From assembly GCA_029215795.1 (NCBI GenBank), contig JARDYH010000002.1, positions 61,667,001 through 61,731,000 on the forward strand: a stretch of DNA of 64,000 bases, given 5' to 3'. Below the pieces are notes generated by a model that searched no databases, was not told the DNA's origin, and was given only the letters and a program-made list of their open reading frames with translations. Positions 54,518 to 64,000 of the stretch are shown here, piece by piece (within the stretch, counting starts at the first letter, position 1; each line of letters opens with the position of its first letter). This DNA comes from Anniella stebbinsi (lineage: Eukaryota; Chordata; Lepidosauria; Squamata; Anniellidae). Both the position numbers and the translations under genes were made by a program.

Positions 54518-55978
54518 AATTTTCTTTTCCTCCCCTAGAGTCTTTGGATCAGAGCCCTTCAAGACATGCAAGTCTTAATTATAAATTGCCTTGGGGACCA
54601 TATTTGGGCTGAAAGGCATCTCATAAATTTATACATAAATAATGCATGTAACCACTCTCATGCATTTTTATTCAGTGACTCCCTCTGAGAAACTTTCAGA
54701 TGTGAAAAAGGAGGGGCGGCTATCTCAGTGAGATGGAGCATATGATCAAGGCAGATGAGCCTTAGTATTGCGTGGGATGGATTGAAAAATAATTTCCTAA
54801 AATCAAGCCAAAGAATTATAATCTACATCATTCTCACTGCTCGTGCTGGGCACATACATAAGCTACAGAACCCTAAAGAATGTTTCTGATTTTGAGATAC
54901 ATTCCATTTATTTTTATTGTTGTTGTTGTTCCTACAGAAACTCAGCATGAGTGAATTATTTGTAGTGTTTTGGCACAATGCAATAAAATATTCAACTGAC
55001 ACAAGCCAACTGTTTGTAAGAAACAGAAGATGAGAAGAGAAAACTATTTCAAGTGTGCCTAATGGGATACACAGACAGAAATTCTGCTTACTTCCCTGTA
55101 GTTAACCCCTTCAAATTATTTAAGCAAAAGCCAATATTCCCCCTTTAAAGAAATAAAGAAATAAATATTTTTATATGTTGGGGAACCTTTGGGGAGAAAG
55201 ACAGACACTATGGGAAAATTTTGGTCATGCTCACCATGGCATTGCTAATGCTAAGACTAGCTGGCTGGTGGACCTATTTGGGCATTCTTTTTCTTCATAT
55301 GTTACGTGTTTCTCTAGATACATGTACGAACTTCTGCACGTTCTTAAGATGCACATTCTTTAAGGGACCTTTTAACTTTGGCTTTAAGACCAATGATTCT
55401 CTCACACACTAGATTCTTCAATAACATGGGAATTTATTAAGCACAATAAAGTACTTAAAATGTACATTAATTAATTAGGAAAAACATACAAAGTACCAGA
55501 TATATGCAAAATGAAACACATTGTGGGGAAATTAGGAAATCTCTATTGGGAGAAGAAAAGAGAAAGGTTTTGGGTGAGCTTATAGGGAGTGGGGAAGAAA
55601 GAACAATTTCAGGGAATGTCTTAACAAGGGGCAGTACGATCAGGTTGATCCTGATGGACAGTTACAATAATAAAAAGGGGCTGGAAGAATGAGGTTACCA
55701 AGGCTAAAACATGCAATCATTCTCATTTCCAACCATGTTTGCAACTTTTTGTTAAGGGAACCACCAGCCACCATGCATCAAATCAGTCTCTTTGAAAAAG
55801 CTGACTCGATCACAATGAGAGGAAAAATTGGAGTTGCAGTTGCAATCCTTGTGACTAGAGAGCCATGGTAAGACTGCAGAAAGAGGCCAGGGCTCTGATC
55901 AAATACTGTTCAAAATTAGACCAAATTATACACACATACCATAGAAAAGAGGATGCAGAATAAGAGGCCACAATTTGT
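54518..55978. other. Intergenic, nothing recognised
   Basis: AT-rich sequence with no coding or repeat features I could support. Confidence 0.4.
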
Positions 55979-55986
55979 ATAAGAAC

Positions 55987-57063
55987 TAGGGGTGTGCACG
56001 GACCCCCCGGATTGGATCGGGACCCGGATCGGGACCTCCAATTTTGTCACGGATCGGTTCGGACAAAATCGGAGCCCCCCCGGACCGGATCGAGTCTGAT
56101 CCCGATCCAAAAATCGGAAATTTTTGGATCGGCCGCCATTTTTTTCCCCATAGACTTGCATTGCAATGCAAGTCTATGAGGAAAAAATGGCGGCGGGTGG
56201 GTGAGGGGGGGCCTAACTCCCTCCCCCCCGGGGCCGTCCGCTGTGGACGGCCCCGGCAGGTAAGCCCCCTCCCCCGCGCTCCCTCCCCCCCTGGGGCCGT
56301 CCGCTTCCATCTGCTGGCGCCCACGGGCGCCCGCGGATAGAAGCGGACGGCTCCGGGGGGGGGTAAGCCCCCTTCCCCACCACTGCTTACCTTTTAGGGC
56401 CGTTCGCTCCCGTCCGGCGCCGGCGGCTACCGCCAGCCGGCTTTGCGGCTTGCTCTAGAGTAGCGCGCCGGGTAATCACCCGGCGCGCCACCCTGGAGCA
56501 GGCCGCGGAGCCCGCTGGTAGTAGCCACCGGCGCCGGACGGGAGCGGACGGGCCGGAAAGGTAAGGGCTCCCCTCCTCCCCTCCGCGCGCCCCCTCCTCC
56601 CCGCGCCCCCTGCTTACCTTCCCGGCCCGTCCGCTCCAGTCCGGCACCGGCGGCTACTACCAGCGGGCTCCGCGGCCTGCTCTAAAGTAGCGCGCCGGGT
56701 GATGACATCACCCGGCGCGCCACCCTGGAGTAGGCCACGGAGCCTGCTGGTAGTAGCTGCCGGCGCCGGACGGGAGCGGACAGGCCGGAAAGGTAAGGGC
56801 CCCCCTCCTCCCGCCCCCTCCTCCCCCCCCGCTGTCCACTTTCATCGGCGGGCGCCCGCTGGCGCCCACCAATGGAAGCGGCGGTGGGCGCCAGTGGGTG
56901 CCCGCCGATCCGCCGATCCTCCGAACCGGTTCGGAGCCTTTTCGGACCGGTTCGGATTGGATCGGCCGATCCAGCTGTCGGATCGGAAATCGGATAATTT
57001 ATCCGATTTCCCACTGGACCGGACTCGGATCGTGGATCGGGTCCAATCCAGTGCACATCCCTA
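55987..57063. mobile_element. GC-rich non-autonomous hAT-type transposon, 1077 bp
   Basis: TIRs TAGGGGTGTGCAC and (inverted) TAGGGATGTGCAC with a perfect 8-bp target duplication ATAAGAAC (55979-55986, 57064-57071). Repeated GGATCGG-type motifs lie inside both ends. The core is extremely GC- and CpG-rich and contains two related foldback modules (about 56400-56560 and 56625-56790) plus a palindrome at about 56148-56178 (TAGACTTGCATTGCAATGCA...). No transposase. Confidence 0.9.
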
Positions 57064-57071
57064 ATAAGAAC

Positions 57072-59159
57072 CTCCTGACGCTGAATTTTGTGGTATATTG
57101 AAACTTCTGAATCTCAACATGTGAAGCAACAATGGTTCTGTTTAAAAAGAGTTTGCAGTGGGGCTCCCCCTCCATTGAAGTGAGCCCTACTGAGTCTGGG
57201 CAAAATGTAACAGAGGAATGGTGAAATAGCGATGTTCTGTGCCCCTTCTGTGGTTTTCTTCGGCTTGCCCACAGGATTCCAAAGTTTGCCATGCTCCAAA
57301 ACTTGGATGGAACTCCTGGTGATAGTAAGTAGGCCAGGAAACAAATGTGATTTCGTGAATCAGCCTGAATGGAAGTGGTTTTTATACTGTTACAATAAAA
57401 GTTTTAAGACACAAAGGATGCCACAAATACAAAGAAGTGAGGCAACAAATCTGAGATGGCCTCAAGAACTGTACTGGGCTAAAATAATGGAATTTGGACA
57501 ATTCAATGTGAGGGTGATCACAAATACAATGGGTCAACTTGGCATACGCACCAACATTGAGAAATTCCTGGCCTTACACCTGGACATTAATTTGCTAACT
57601 CTTTACAGCTGGCAAATATGCACATTTTACATTATCATTTTCTTATGCCAAGGCTACTGAATATTTTGATTAGGAAGGTTTTGCTAGATCTGACCTGCTT
57701 ATGTGACTTGCAGGGCATTAGGCAAGATCATTTCGCTTTCACTTTCCACACCCTTGCTTTGCTGAATTGGATGAAGTTTTCTTGAAGTAGCCAGGTTGTC
57801 ATCTAACTTGAGAGACTATAGTGCCTGCGCTACTGCTGAGCAGCCTGCTAGCAGATGAGGGAGAGTACTAGCAAGAACTGTCTGCTCCAGTGTTAGCAAG
57901 TGGTGGCTGGTACCTACTGGGACTGGTGGTGCAAAAGGTAGGCTCATGGAAGGGAAGTAGTCTTTTGAATCTCCACCAGCCCATATAACAGAAAGTTAAA
58001 ACTCAAGCCCATGAAATTTAGGAGCATGAGTGCAAAACAGGTGTGGGGGAGAAAATTTATACAGCTACACACGTTCTCCTATCCCATTGCACAGAAAATC
58101 AAGTGATTAAGATTATGAGTGCAAAACGGTGGTGGTGGTGGGGAGAAATCTACATAGCCACATAAAATAATAATGATAATGATCCATTGCAATCTGTTGC
58201 TAAAGGGGACACTGAGAAAGCATGTCTGCAAAGCTGAGCATGCAGGGGATGAGATACTCCTACTATCCTCAGGGCTACACAAAAAAGTCTGAAACCCATC
58301 AGCAAGTTCTGTAATCATACAAAATCCAACCCCTTACACATCAGCCACAAACCAACCCCCAAATTACTCCTCTGCATATCTATTCAGAAGTAACAGTGAA
58401 AAACAGCATACTACAAAGAACAACCTTATGCATGTTTACTCAGAATTAAGAACTAGATCATTTATGCCACTCTTCAGCTAAAAACCCTCCCATGTAAACA
58501 GCAAAACAAGACAGTCCCTGCCTGCAATCTAAAAAAAGCATGACACACCAGGACACACAAGGAAAAAGGAATAGGGATGGGAGTGGGGAAAATCAAGTCT
58601 TTTAGTAGGGCAGGAGGAATGGCCCTACTCTCCCTCTCATCCCACTCTGTACAGCCTGGTGGAATGGCTGGTGGTGGTAATAGAATACTTAGGAGTAAGC
58701 CTGAACATCCCAAATCCATCTTTTTACATGTCCATGAAATCCATTCCCCAAACCACTCCTAAAAGTTAGCAAAGAGCTCCAGGGAACCACCCTATCCAGC
58801 TATTCACCAAAAAATTAGATGTAAAAACCCAGCATACCTAGTGGCAATTTCTGCTTCCCCTCTGATCTTTCTGGATTTGTGCTGCACAAAGTTAAACTGT
58901 CTTCTAATTCCTCTTCCCCCCACCATCTCTCAGACTCACTTTATTTATTTCTCACTCTTGAAACAAAACAAAAATCAATTTTAAAAAAAGGAAGCTATGG
59001 GCAAGGTTCAATACTTTCACCCCATACACTATGCTCCCTCACAATGAAAAAGAGCAAAATAAATTCCTACACATAACAGCAGGAAAAACTGCAACAAAAT
59101 TGAGAGAGAACAGCTGACTGGTTCTAGTAAAGACCCATCCTCAAATCCTTACTCAACTC
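57072..59159. other. Intergenic, nothing firmly recognised
   Basis: A 142-codon open frame (57232-57660) has no known domain; I treat it as chance or an unknown repeat. Near-duplicate phrases GAGTGCAAAACAGGTGTGG (58.03 kb) and GAGTGCAAAACGGTGGTGG (58.12 kb) suggest a local duplication. Confidence 0.4.
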
Positions 59160-59310
59160 CGAAGCACATTGGGTGGGCCAATCACTATCTCTCAGCCTGA
59201 CCCACCCTGGTGTTGTTTTGCGGATAAAATGAAGGGATCATCTATGCTGCCTTCAACTCCTTGGAGGAAAGGTGGGATATAAATGTAATGAATAAATGAA
59301 CAGAAAGAAG
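59160..59310 (+). repeat. Squamate SINE, 3' part
   Basis: GGGCCAATCACTATCTCTCA then AACTCCTTGGAGGAAAGGTG and GATATAAATGTAATGAATAA match the 3' two thirds of the SINE at 12975-13210. The tRNA head is absent. Confidence 0.7.
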
Positions 59311-60384
59311 TGTTCTTTGGAGTTCAGGATGTAGTGTAAGTGATTTGTAGCAGAAAATGAAAAGTCAGAGAGAACCAACTGAGCTGACAGAGAGGATGCC
59401 TTTTCTTCAGTTCTGTACTCCTGCATGTCTTCAAACCACTTTCCAGATGTGTGAAGATATAGAGCATGCAGGCAGAGTACTTTGGAAATACTGGGTTCAT
59501 GGCCTCAGTAGTGGACTGAACTCAGTGCTCTCCTCAAGAGCTCCAGCAGATTAGTGTTTTATTGCACGCTAGTTACTGGGCACTCACGGATTTTCGTGGG
59601 TCCCTCTTACAACGTTATCTGTGTCTTGCATGCCTCCCACCCCTTCTAGCCTTCTTCACACCACAAAAAGACACCCCAGTAAGTCCAATTTATTTTTAAA
59701 GGCGGAAGTTGCTGCTATCTCCTGCTGTGTGTAGGAGAAGCAATGGGATCAATACCGCCCACTGAATCGACCTTGTGCATGTTTACTTCCTCTTTTAAAA
59801 GAGGAAGTAATGAGGGACAAACGCGCGGGTGGAGAAGCAACAGTAAGCAAATGTGATTTCCCCCAGTGTGATGACGCTGAAAGACCAGTTGACTTGTTGT
59901 TTCATCTGGGCACCATATTACATACATTTCTTGCTTATCTAATACCTTTGTTTCTTCTGACCATTTGCTTGCTTAACATCTAAGAGCACAAGAGAAACAC
60001 TTTGCATACTTGAGGTTAAAATGGGAAAAATTCTGCTCCAATAGCATAAATGAATCTTGCATTGCTAGCATGATCCAAAATGCCTTGTCCATTCTGGCTG
60101 AAGCTCCAACCCCCCAATATTTCTGGATTTTGCACCATCCGCCGTCTAATCACAATGTTTCACCTTACTTTTTAAAAATTGAGATACATTTTCAGATGTA
60201 TCGGACGTTAGTGTTAATATGTGTGCATGTCCAATTTTTTTTGTATCACATGTTATGTCATAGGTGCATGTGCTCAGAGCCACAGCTCCCTGCCTCCTGC
60301 ATATATATGCTTTTGTTGCAACAGAATTTGTGAAGAGTTCTGAAGCCCTGAATGGACCACATGACTTCAAGTTGCATCCAGCAC
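59311..60384. other. Intergenic, nothing recognised
   Basis: No gene, RNA or repeat that I can support. Confidence 0.4.
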
Positions 60385-60610
60385 CAGGAATTTAAACAAT
60401 CTATAAAGACTGAGCTCTTCCGGCAGGCCTACTCAGATGAATTTTAAGTGTTTTATTGGTGTTTTATTGGTGTTTTAATGAGGTATTGGTTTTAATGAGG
60501 TATTTTTGGTCAGTTTTGTGTGTTTATGATGATATTGTTCCCCGCCTCGATCTGGGGTGAGAGGCGGGTAATAAATAAATATATTATTATTATTATTATT
60601 ATTATTATTA
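60385..60610 (+). mobile_element. L2-clade LINE 3' end
   Basis: ATCTATAAAGACTGAGCTCT, TCCGGCAGGCCTACTCAGAT and the CCCCGCCTCGATC...GAGAGGCGGG hairpin followed by (ATT)n match the end of the 52-54.5 kb copy. It lies about 600 bp upstream of the LVRN ATG. Confidence 0.85.
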
Positions 60611-60959
60611 TGTATCTTTGGAATTACAACTAGAGCGAGAAAAGAGAGTTCTCTTCCTATCTTGAAGGGAGTTCAGGATCAAAACTAAACGTTTGGGGTG
60701 TTTCCTTCACCCACGTATCCACCCTCCTCTCCCAGTTTCTCCAGAGTTTCTGAACATCTGCAGCTAGTGGCTGCTGTCTGAGGTAAAGTGGGAGACTTTC
60801 CTCAGGGGAGCGAAGGATGGCGTATGCAAACCTCCGTCATCTCCCTCCGCCTGGTTCTGCTGCTCGGGTGCAACAGAGGGAGCAAACCAACCACAAGAAC
60901 CCTTCCTGGGAAATAGGAACGGCTTCAAGATGGCTTTAATCAGGCGGAGCATGCCCCAT

Positions 60960-61234
60960 TCAGGCATCGGCCAAATATTTGTTTGGCTTCAGCGTAACTC
61001 CGGTGTTTAGCGGTGGTTGTGGTCCTTTTTTGCCCACTTGTCCCGAAATCATTGTGTGTGTTCTTTCCGGCAACCGCTCCGTCTCCATCTGAGGCAATGA
61101 GCAGACACTGATACTCCGGTTCTCTTTCCTATTTCATCTCCCGCACAGTCTTCAGGCGCACCTACTCAAGTTGCGTCTCCTCCGACCCGCTGTTTTTTGC
61201 TTGTTTGTTTGAGCGGAAGGAGCCCGGCGCTAAA
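60960..61234 (+). promoter_or_regulatory. LVRN 5' UTR / promoter region leading into a CpG-rich exon
   Basis: GC and CpG content rise sharply from about 60.95 kb and stay high through exon 1, unlike the AT-rich surroundings. I see no convincing TATA box at a fixed distance from the ATG. The transcription start is not determinable here. Confidence 0.5.
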
Positions 61235-61866
61235 ATGGGCGCCAAGTTGCGCTCGGGCTTCTACTTGGGCAAGAAGTCCGCCGTGCTGCTGGCGCTGCTT
61301 CTGGCCGCCCTGCTCTTGGCGTTGCTTGTGCTGGGGATCCTGTACGGGCGCTGCGTGCCGGAGCTGGAGGGCGCCGGAGCGGGCACCTTGACGCCCTGCG
61401 CCAACGCCAGCACCAGCGCCGGGCCTCCCGCGCGGCCGCCGGGGCCGTGGGACCATTGGCGCTTGCCCGCTGCCTTGGCGCCTTTGCACTACTCCATGTT
61501 GCTGTGGCCCCACCTGGCGCCCGGCCTGCCCGAGCCACGCACGCACTCGGGCCGGGTAAGCATCACGGTGCGCTGCTGCGAGGACACGGCCACGGTGCTC
61601 CTGCACAGCGCTGAGCTCACCTACCAGAGCGCCTCCGTCTGGGGCCCAAGCGCCAATGGCAGCGGCAGCAGCAGCCTCCTCCGCCGCATCCCCGTGGCCG
61701 AGCTGTGGGAAGCGCCCTCGAACCAGTACGTGGTGCTGGAGCTGCGCGAAAAGCTGAGCGCGGGCGCCCTCTATGAGCTGCAGTTCGCCTTCCAGGGGAG
61801 AATCCACACGGATCCGGATTTCACCGGGCTCTTCCTTAACACGTATCGGGACGAAGGAGAGAGCAG
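61235..61866 (+). CDS. LVRN: Laeverin (M1-family aminopeptidase Q), exon 1 only
   Basis: The first coding exon of a type II membrane zinc aminopeptidase. A short basic cytoplasmic tail (GAKLRSGFYLGKK) is followed by a hydrophobic Leu/Ala-rich signal-anchor at about residues 15-37, a Pro/Ala-rich extracellular stalk with an N-A-S sequon at residue 57, then the start of the M1 N-terminal beta domain (PWDHWRLPAALAPLHYSMLL, SGRVSITVRC, YELQFAFQGRIHTD, GLFLNTYRDEGESR). The layout and these segments match laeverin rather than ANPEP or ENPEP. The ATG at 61235 has a good Kozak context (A at -3, G at +4); the open frame upstream has no ATG. The exon ends at CAG|GTAGGA inside the last Arg codon (632 nt). 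The catalytic HExxH domain lies in later exons beyond the window. The position downstream of AP3S1 on the same strand supports the call. Confidence 0.93.
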
Positions 61867-62261
61867 GTAGGATGTTGCTCCTAAGTTAACTCATCTCTCC
61901 AGCGAGGTTTGCATGCGGGGAAAGAAAATGGAAACATTAGTGCAGCTATATAAGTTTAGGTCCTGACTTATGGGAAGCCCCTTTGGATGATCATGCAGGC
62001 CTGTAGCCAGCCTAAAAATTCAAGGGGGAGGGGGTCAGGCGACAAAAAAGTAGGGGGACAGTTTATCTGGTCTGCACTGCAGGCATTCTAAAGACAAAAC
62101 TGTAAATTTTTTATTTATCCCTTATTTAACTGAATTTATGTACATTCAAAAAGGTTCACTGAGCATCTTCAATAGTTGTTATAGTTCTTGCTACCAATTA
62201 ACAAAAAAGTAAAAAAAAATCAAAGATAACCCATTAGTAGAATATCAAGAATAAGCTACAA
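61867..62261. other. LVRN intron 1 start, nothing recognised
   Basis: AT-rich after the donor GTAGGA. LVRN exon 2 is not in the window. Confidence 0.5.
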
Positions 62262-62860
62262 TAGAAATATGTTTATTATCAAATCATAAAGTTGGAAAGG
62301 ACCATTTGGGCCATGGAGTCCAACCCTCAATTTAAAGCATCTGTCGAGATGGCTGCCCAGTCTTTGCTTGAATACCTCTGGTGATGGAGAGCCCACAGTT
62401 GGCTCTGTTAGGAAGTTTTTCTTGATGTTCAACCAAAATATGCTTTCCTGTAACTTAACCCTGTTATTTAGTATTTTCCAGCTTTGAAGGACACATAACA
62501 GGTTACAGCTCTCTTGTATGTGACAATAGAAGAGAGGCAGTAACTCTGTATACACCAGTTGCTAGGGTACATGGGTAGATGGATGCTATTGCACTGTGTC
62601 CTGCTTGTGATTGGTCACTGTGTGAACAGAGTGCTGGACTAGCTGGATTCTTGGTCTGATCCAGCATGGCTCTTCTTATGCTATTAACTCTTTGGGTACT
62701 TGAAAGGTATCCCTCCCCTCAGTCTTTTCTTCTCAAGGCTAAACTTACCTATTTCCTTCAATATTCCTTGTAGGACTTAAATTTCTAGTTCTGTGACCAT
62801 CTTTGTTGCTCTTCTTTGAATTCGTTCCCAATTTATCTGAATCCTTCATAATCCCTTTGA
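62262..62860 (-). mobile_element. CR1-type LINE (antisense), interrupted
   Basis: AAAGTTGGAAAGGACCATTT, TGGAGTCCAACCCTCAATTT and GAAGTTTTTCTTGATGTTCA are antisense CR1. The sequence resumes after 62691 with CTCAGTCTTTTCTTCTCAAG and CATCTTTGTTGCTCTTCTTT. Confidence 0.7.
62548..62684 (+). mobile_element. CR1-type 3' end inserted in the antisense CR1
   Basis: GGTCACTGTGTGAACAGAGT and GGTCTGATCCAGCATGGCTC match the copy at 20285-20458. Direct repeats TAACTCT (62541-62547, 62685-62691) may be its target duplication. Confidence 0.65.
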
Positions 62861-63339
62861 ACTCCTCTTTCTGCTGTTTTTTTGTTCCATAGATTCTTAC
62901 TTATCATGCTCTAAGTTTATTAATATCACCTTTCCTGAAGTCTAAAGAAGTTTATACAGACATTTTGATGCTGCCTCATGGTGAGCAGATTCACATGTTT
63001 TTTGGCTGCTCCCATGAGCATCAGCTGGAATTTTTCCAGGGACAGGCAAATTTTCAGAGCAGGCAAAGCTTCACTGCTACAACACACCTGTGCATTTTTC
63101 TTGTATGTGCTCTTTGTTGCTTAGCATAACATTCCATGACATTTAGAAGCTTACACAAAGTACTAGACGATCCTGGGAATTGAATAGCACTAATATAGAA
63201 GAATGTTATATTCAAGTAGCATCATTAACTCCAAGAGAACTTTATTTGGAGTGAGAGATTAAAAACACACACATAGGAACAAGAGGGAGAAAAACTCAGA
63301 TGCATAAACACAATACAGCTGTTTTAGGAATATCATTAT
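62861..63339. other. LVRN intron 1, nothing recognised
   Basis: AT-rich, no supported features. Confidence 0.4.
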
Positions 63340-63700
63340 TTATTTATTTATTTATTTATTACATTTGTATACCGCCCCATAGCTGAAGCTCTCTGGGCGG
63401 TTTACATAGGATTAAAAACAATTAAAAACAATATACAAAAATTAAAACAGCAAAAACATAAAACATACACACAATCTGTACATTTAAAAACCACTACAAC
63501 ACTTCAAAAAGCTACAATAACAAAACAAAACAAAACAAAACAAACCCAGGCTCCTCAGATATTGCCAAATGCCTGAGAGAAGAGGAAAGTCTTGACCTGG
63601 CGCCGAAAAGATAACAATGTTGGCGCCAGGCGGGCCTTGTCGGGGAGATAGTTCCACAATTGGGGGGCTACCACAGAGCATCACTGGCCTTATAATAACA
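63340..63700 (-). mobile_element. LINE fragment, antisense
   Basis: (ATTT)n then ACATTTGTATACCGCCCCAT and GAAGCTCTCTGGGCGGTTTA: on the minus strand this reads as a LINE 3' end with an AAATAAAT tail, common in squamates. CTTGACCTGGCGCCGAAAAG continues the same element. Confidence 0.65.
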
Positions 63701-63771
63701 TTGACAACTTCACATGCCTCATCCTGGAATGATTTTCTTCACCTGGAAACATTGGTGAACACTCTTTAGAA

Positions 63772-63906
63772 CAGTCTTCCTCAGCCTGGTGCCCTCCGGA
63801 TGTTTTAGACCATAACCCCAGCATTCTGGATCATTGGCCGTGTTGGCTGGGGCTGATTGGAGTTGAAGTCCAGAACATGTGAAGGATACCAGGCTGCGGA
63901 AGGCAG
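63772..63906. mobile_element. Palindromic hAT-type MITE (third copy)
   Basis: CAGTCTTCCTCAGCCTGG at the left and CCAGGCTGCGGAAGGCAG at the right form the inverted repeat. The centre resembles the 12.6 kb copy. Flanks CTTTAGAA / CCCTAGAG may be a decayed 8-bp duplication. Confidence 0.65.
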
Positions 63907-64000
63907 CCCTAGAGTCTGTGGGCAGCATCTTTAGCAGTGGAGGAGAATGAGTATGCTTGATCAGGTTTTAGGGTCCAGAGGACCCTGGACTACACACTTT

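Noticed and set aside
57232..57660. 142-codon open frame as a gene
   Set aside because: No domain, no splice or promoter context, and the composition looks like chance in non-coding DNA.
61205..61234. LVRN start ten codons upstream of 61235
   Set aside because: There is no ATG there (TTG at 61205); the ATG at 61235 has a strong Kozak context.
1..64000. CRISPR arrays, bacterial operons, phage or tRNA genes
   Set aside because: No regularly spaced repeats, no prokaryote-like gene packing, and the only tRNA-like sequences are SINE heads.

Overview
The window is vertebrate nuclear DNA, most likely from a lizard or another squamate. It holds two genes in the order AP3S1 then LVRN, both on the + strand; from memory this order matches other vertebrates. 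The squamate call rests on the repeats: tRNA-derived SINEs with the squamate-type tail, many L2 and CR1 LINE pieces, an R4/Dong-type LINE, a chromodomain Ty3/Gypsy element and many hAT-like foldback elements. There are no bacterial operons, CRISPR arrays or phage genes.

Layout: positions 1-9421 are the 3' part of AP3S1 intron 1. They contain a complete, young Ty3/Gypsy chromodomain retrotransposon (688-6203, minus strand) that has landed inside an older inverted-repeat DNA element. AP3S1 exons 2 to 6 lie at 9422-9513, 11217-11328, 22301-22372, 24478-24585 and 35353-35481, and all have GT-AG junctions. Exon 1 (about 23 codons) is upstream of the window. Introns 2, 3 and 5 carry a large foldback element, hAT-type MITEs, SINEs, and a LINE whose 5' end is joined to an inverted piece of U2 snRNA (15692-17186).

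Positions 35.9-60.4 kb are intergenic and rich in transposons: a decayed L2 copy (41.2-43.3 kb), an R4/Dong-like LINE abutting its TTA tail (43.3-45.5 kb), a broken transposon-like ORF pair (50.6-51.6 kb), an L2 copy with a 744-codon open frame (52.0-54.5 kb) and a very GC-rich 1.08 kb hAT-type element with a perfect 8-bp target duplication (55,987-57,063). A CpG-rich promoter then leads into LVRN (laeverin) exon 1 at 61,235-61,866; the rest of LVRN lies beyond the window.

The two genes are ordinary. AP3S1 encodes the small subunit of the AP-3 vesicle coat and LVRN a type II membrane M1 aminopeptidase, and nothing here ties their functions together. The most notable observations are in the mobile elements. 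The Gypsy element has gag and pol in one frame separated by UGA followed by CUAG (a known readthrough context) with a hairpin downstream, and it has a likely self-priming site and a pol frame that runs into its 3' LTR. The U2-LINE junction looks like twin priming on U2 snRNA.
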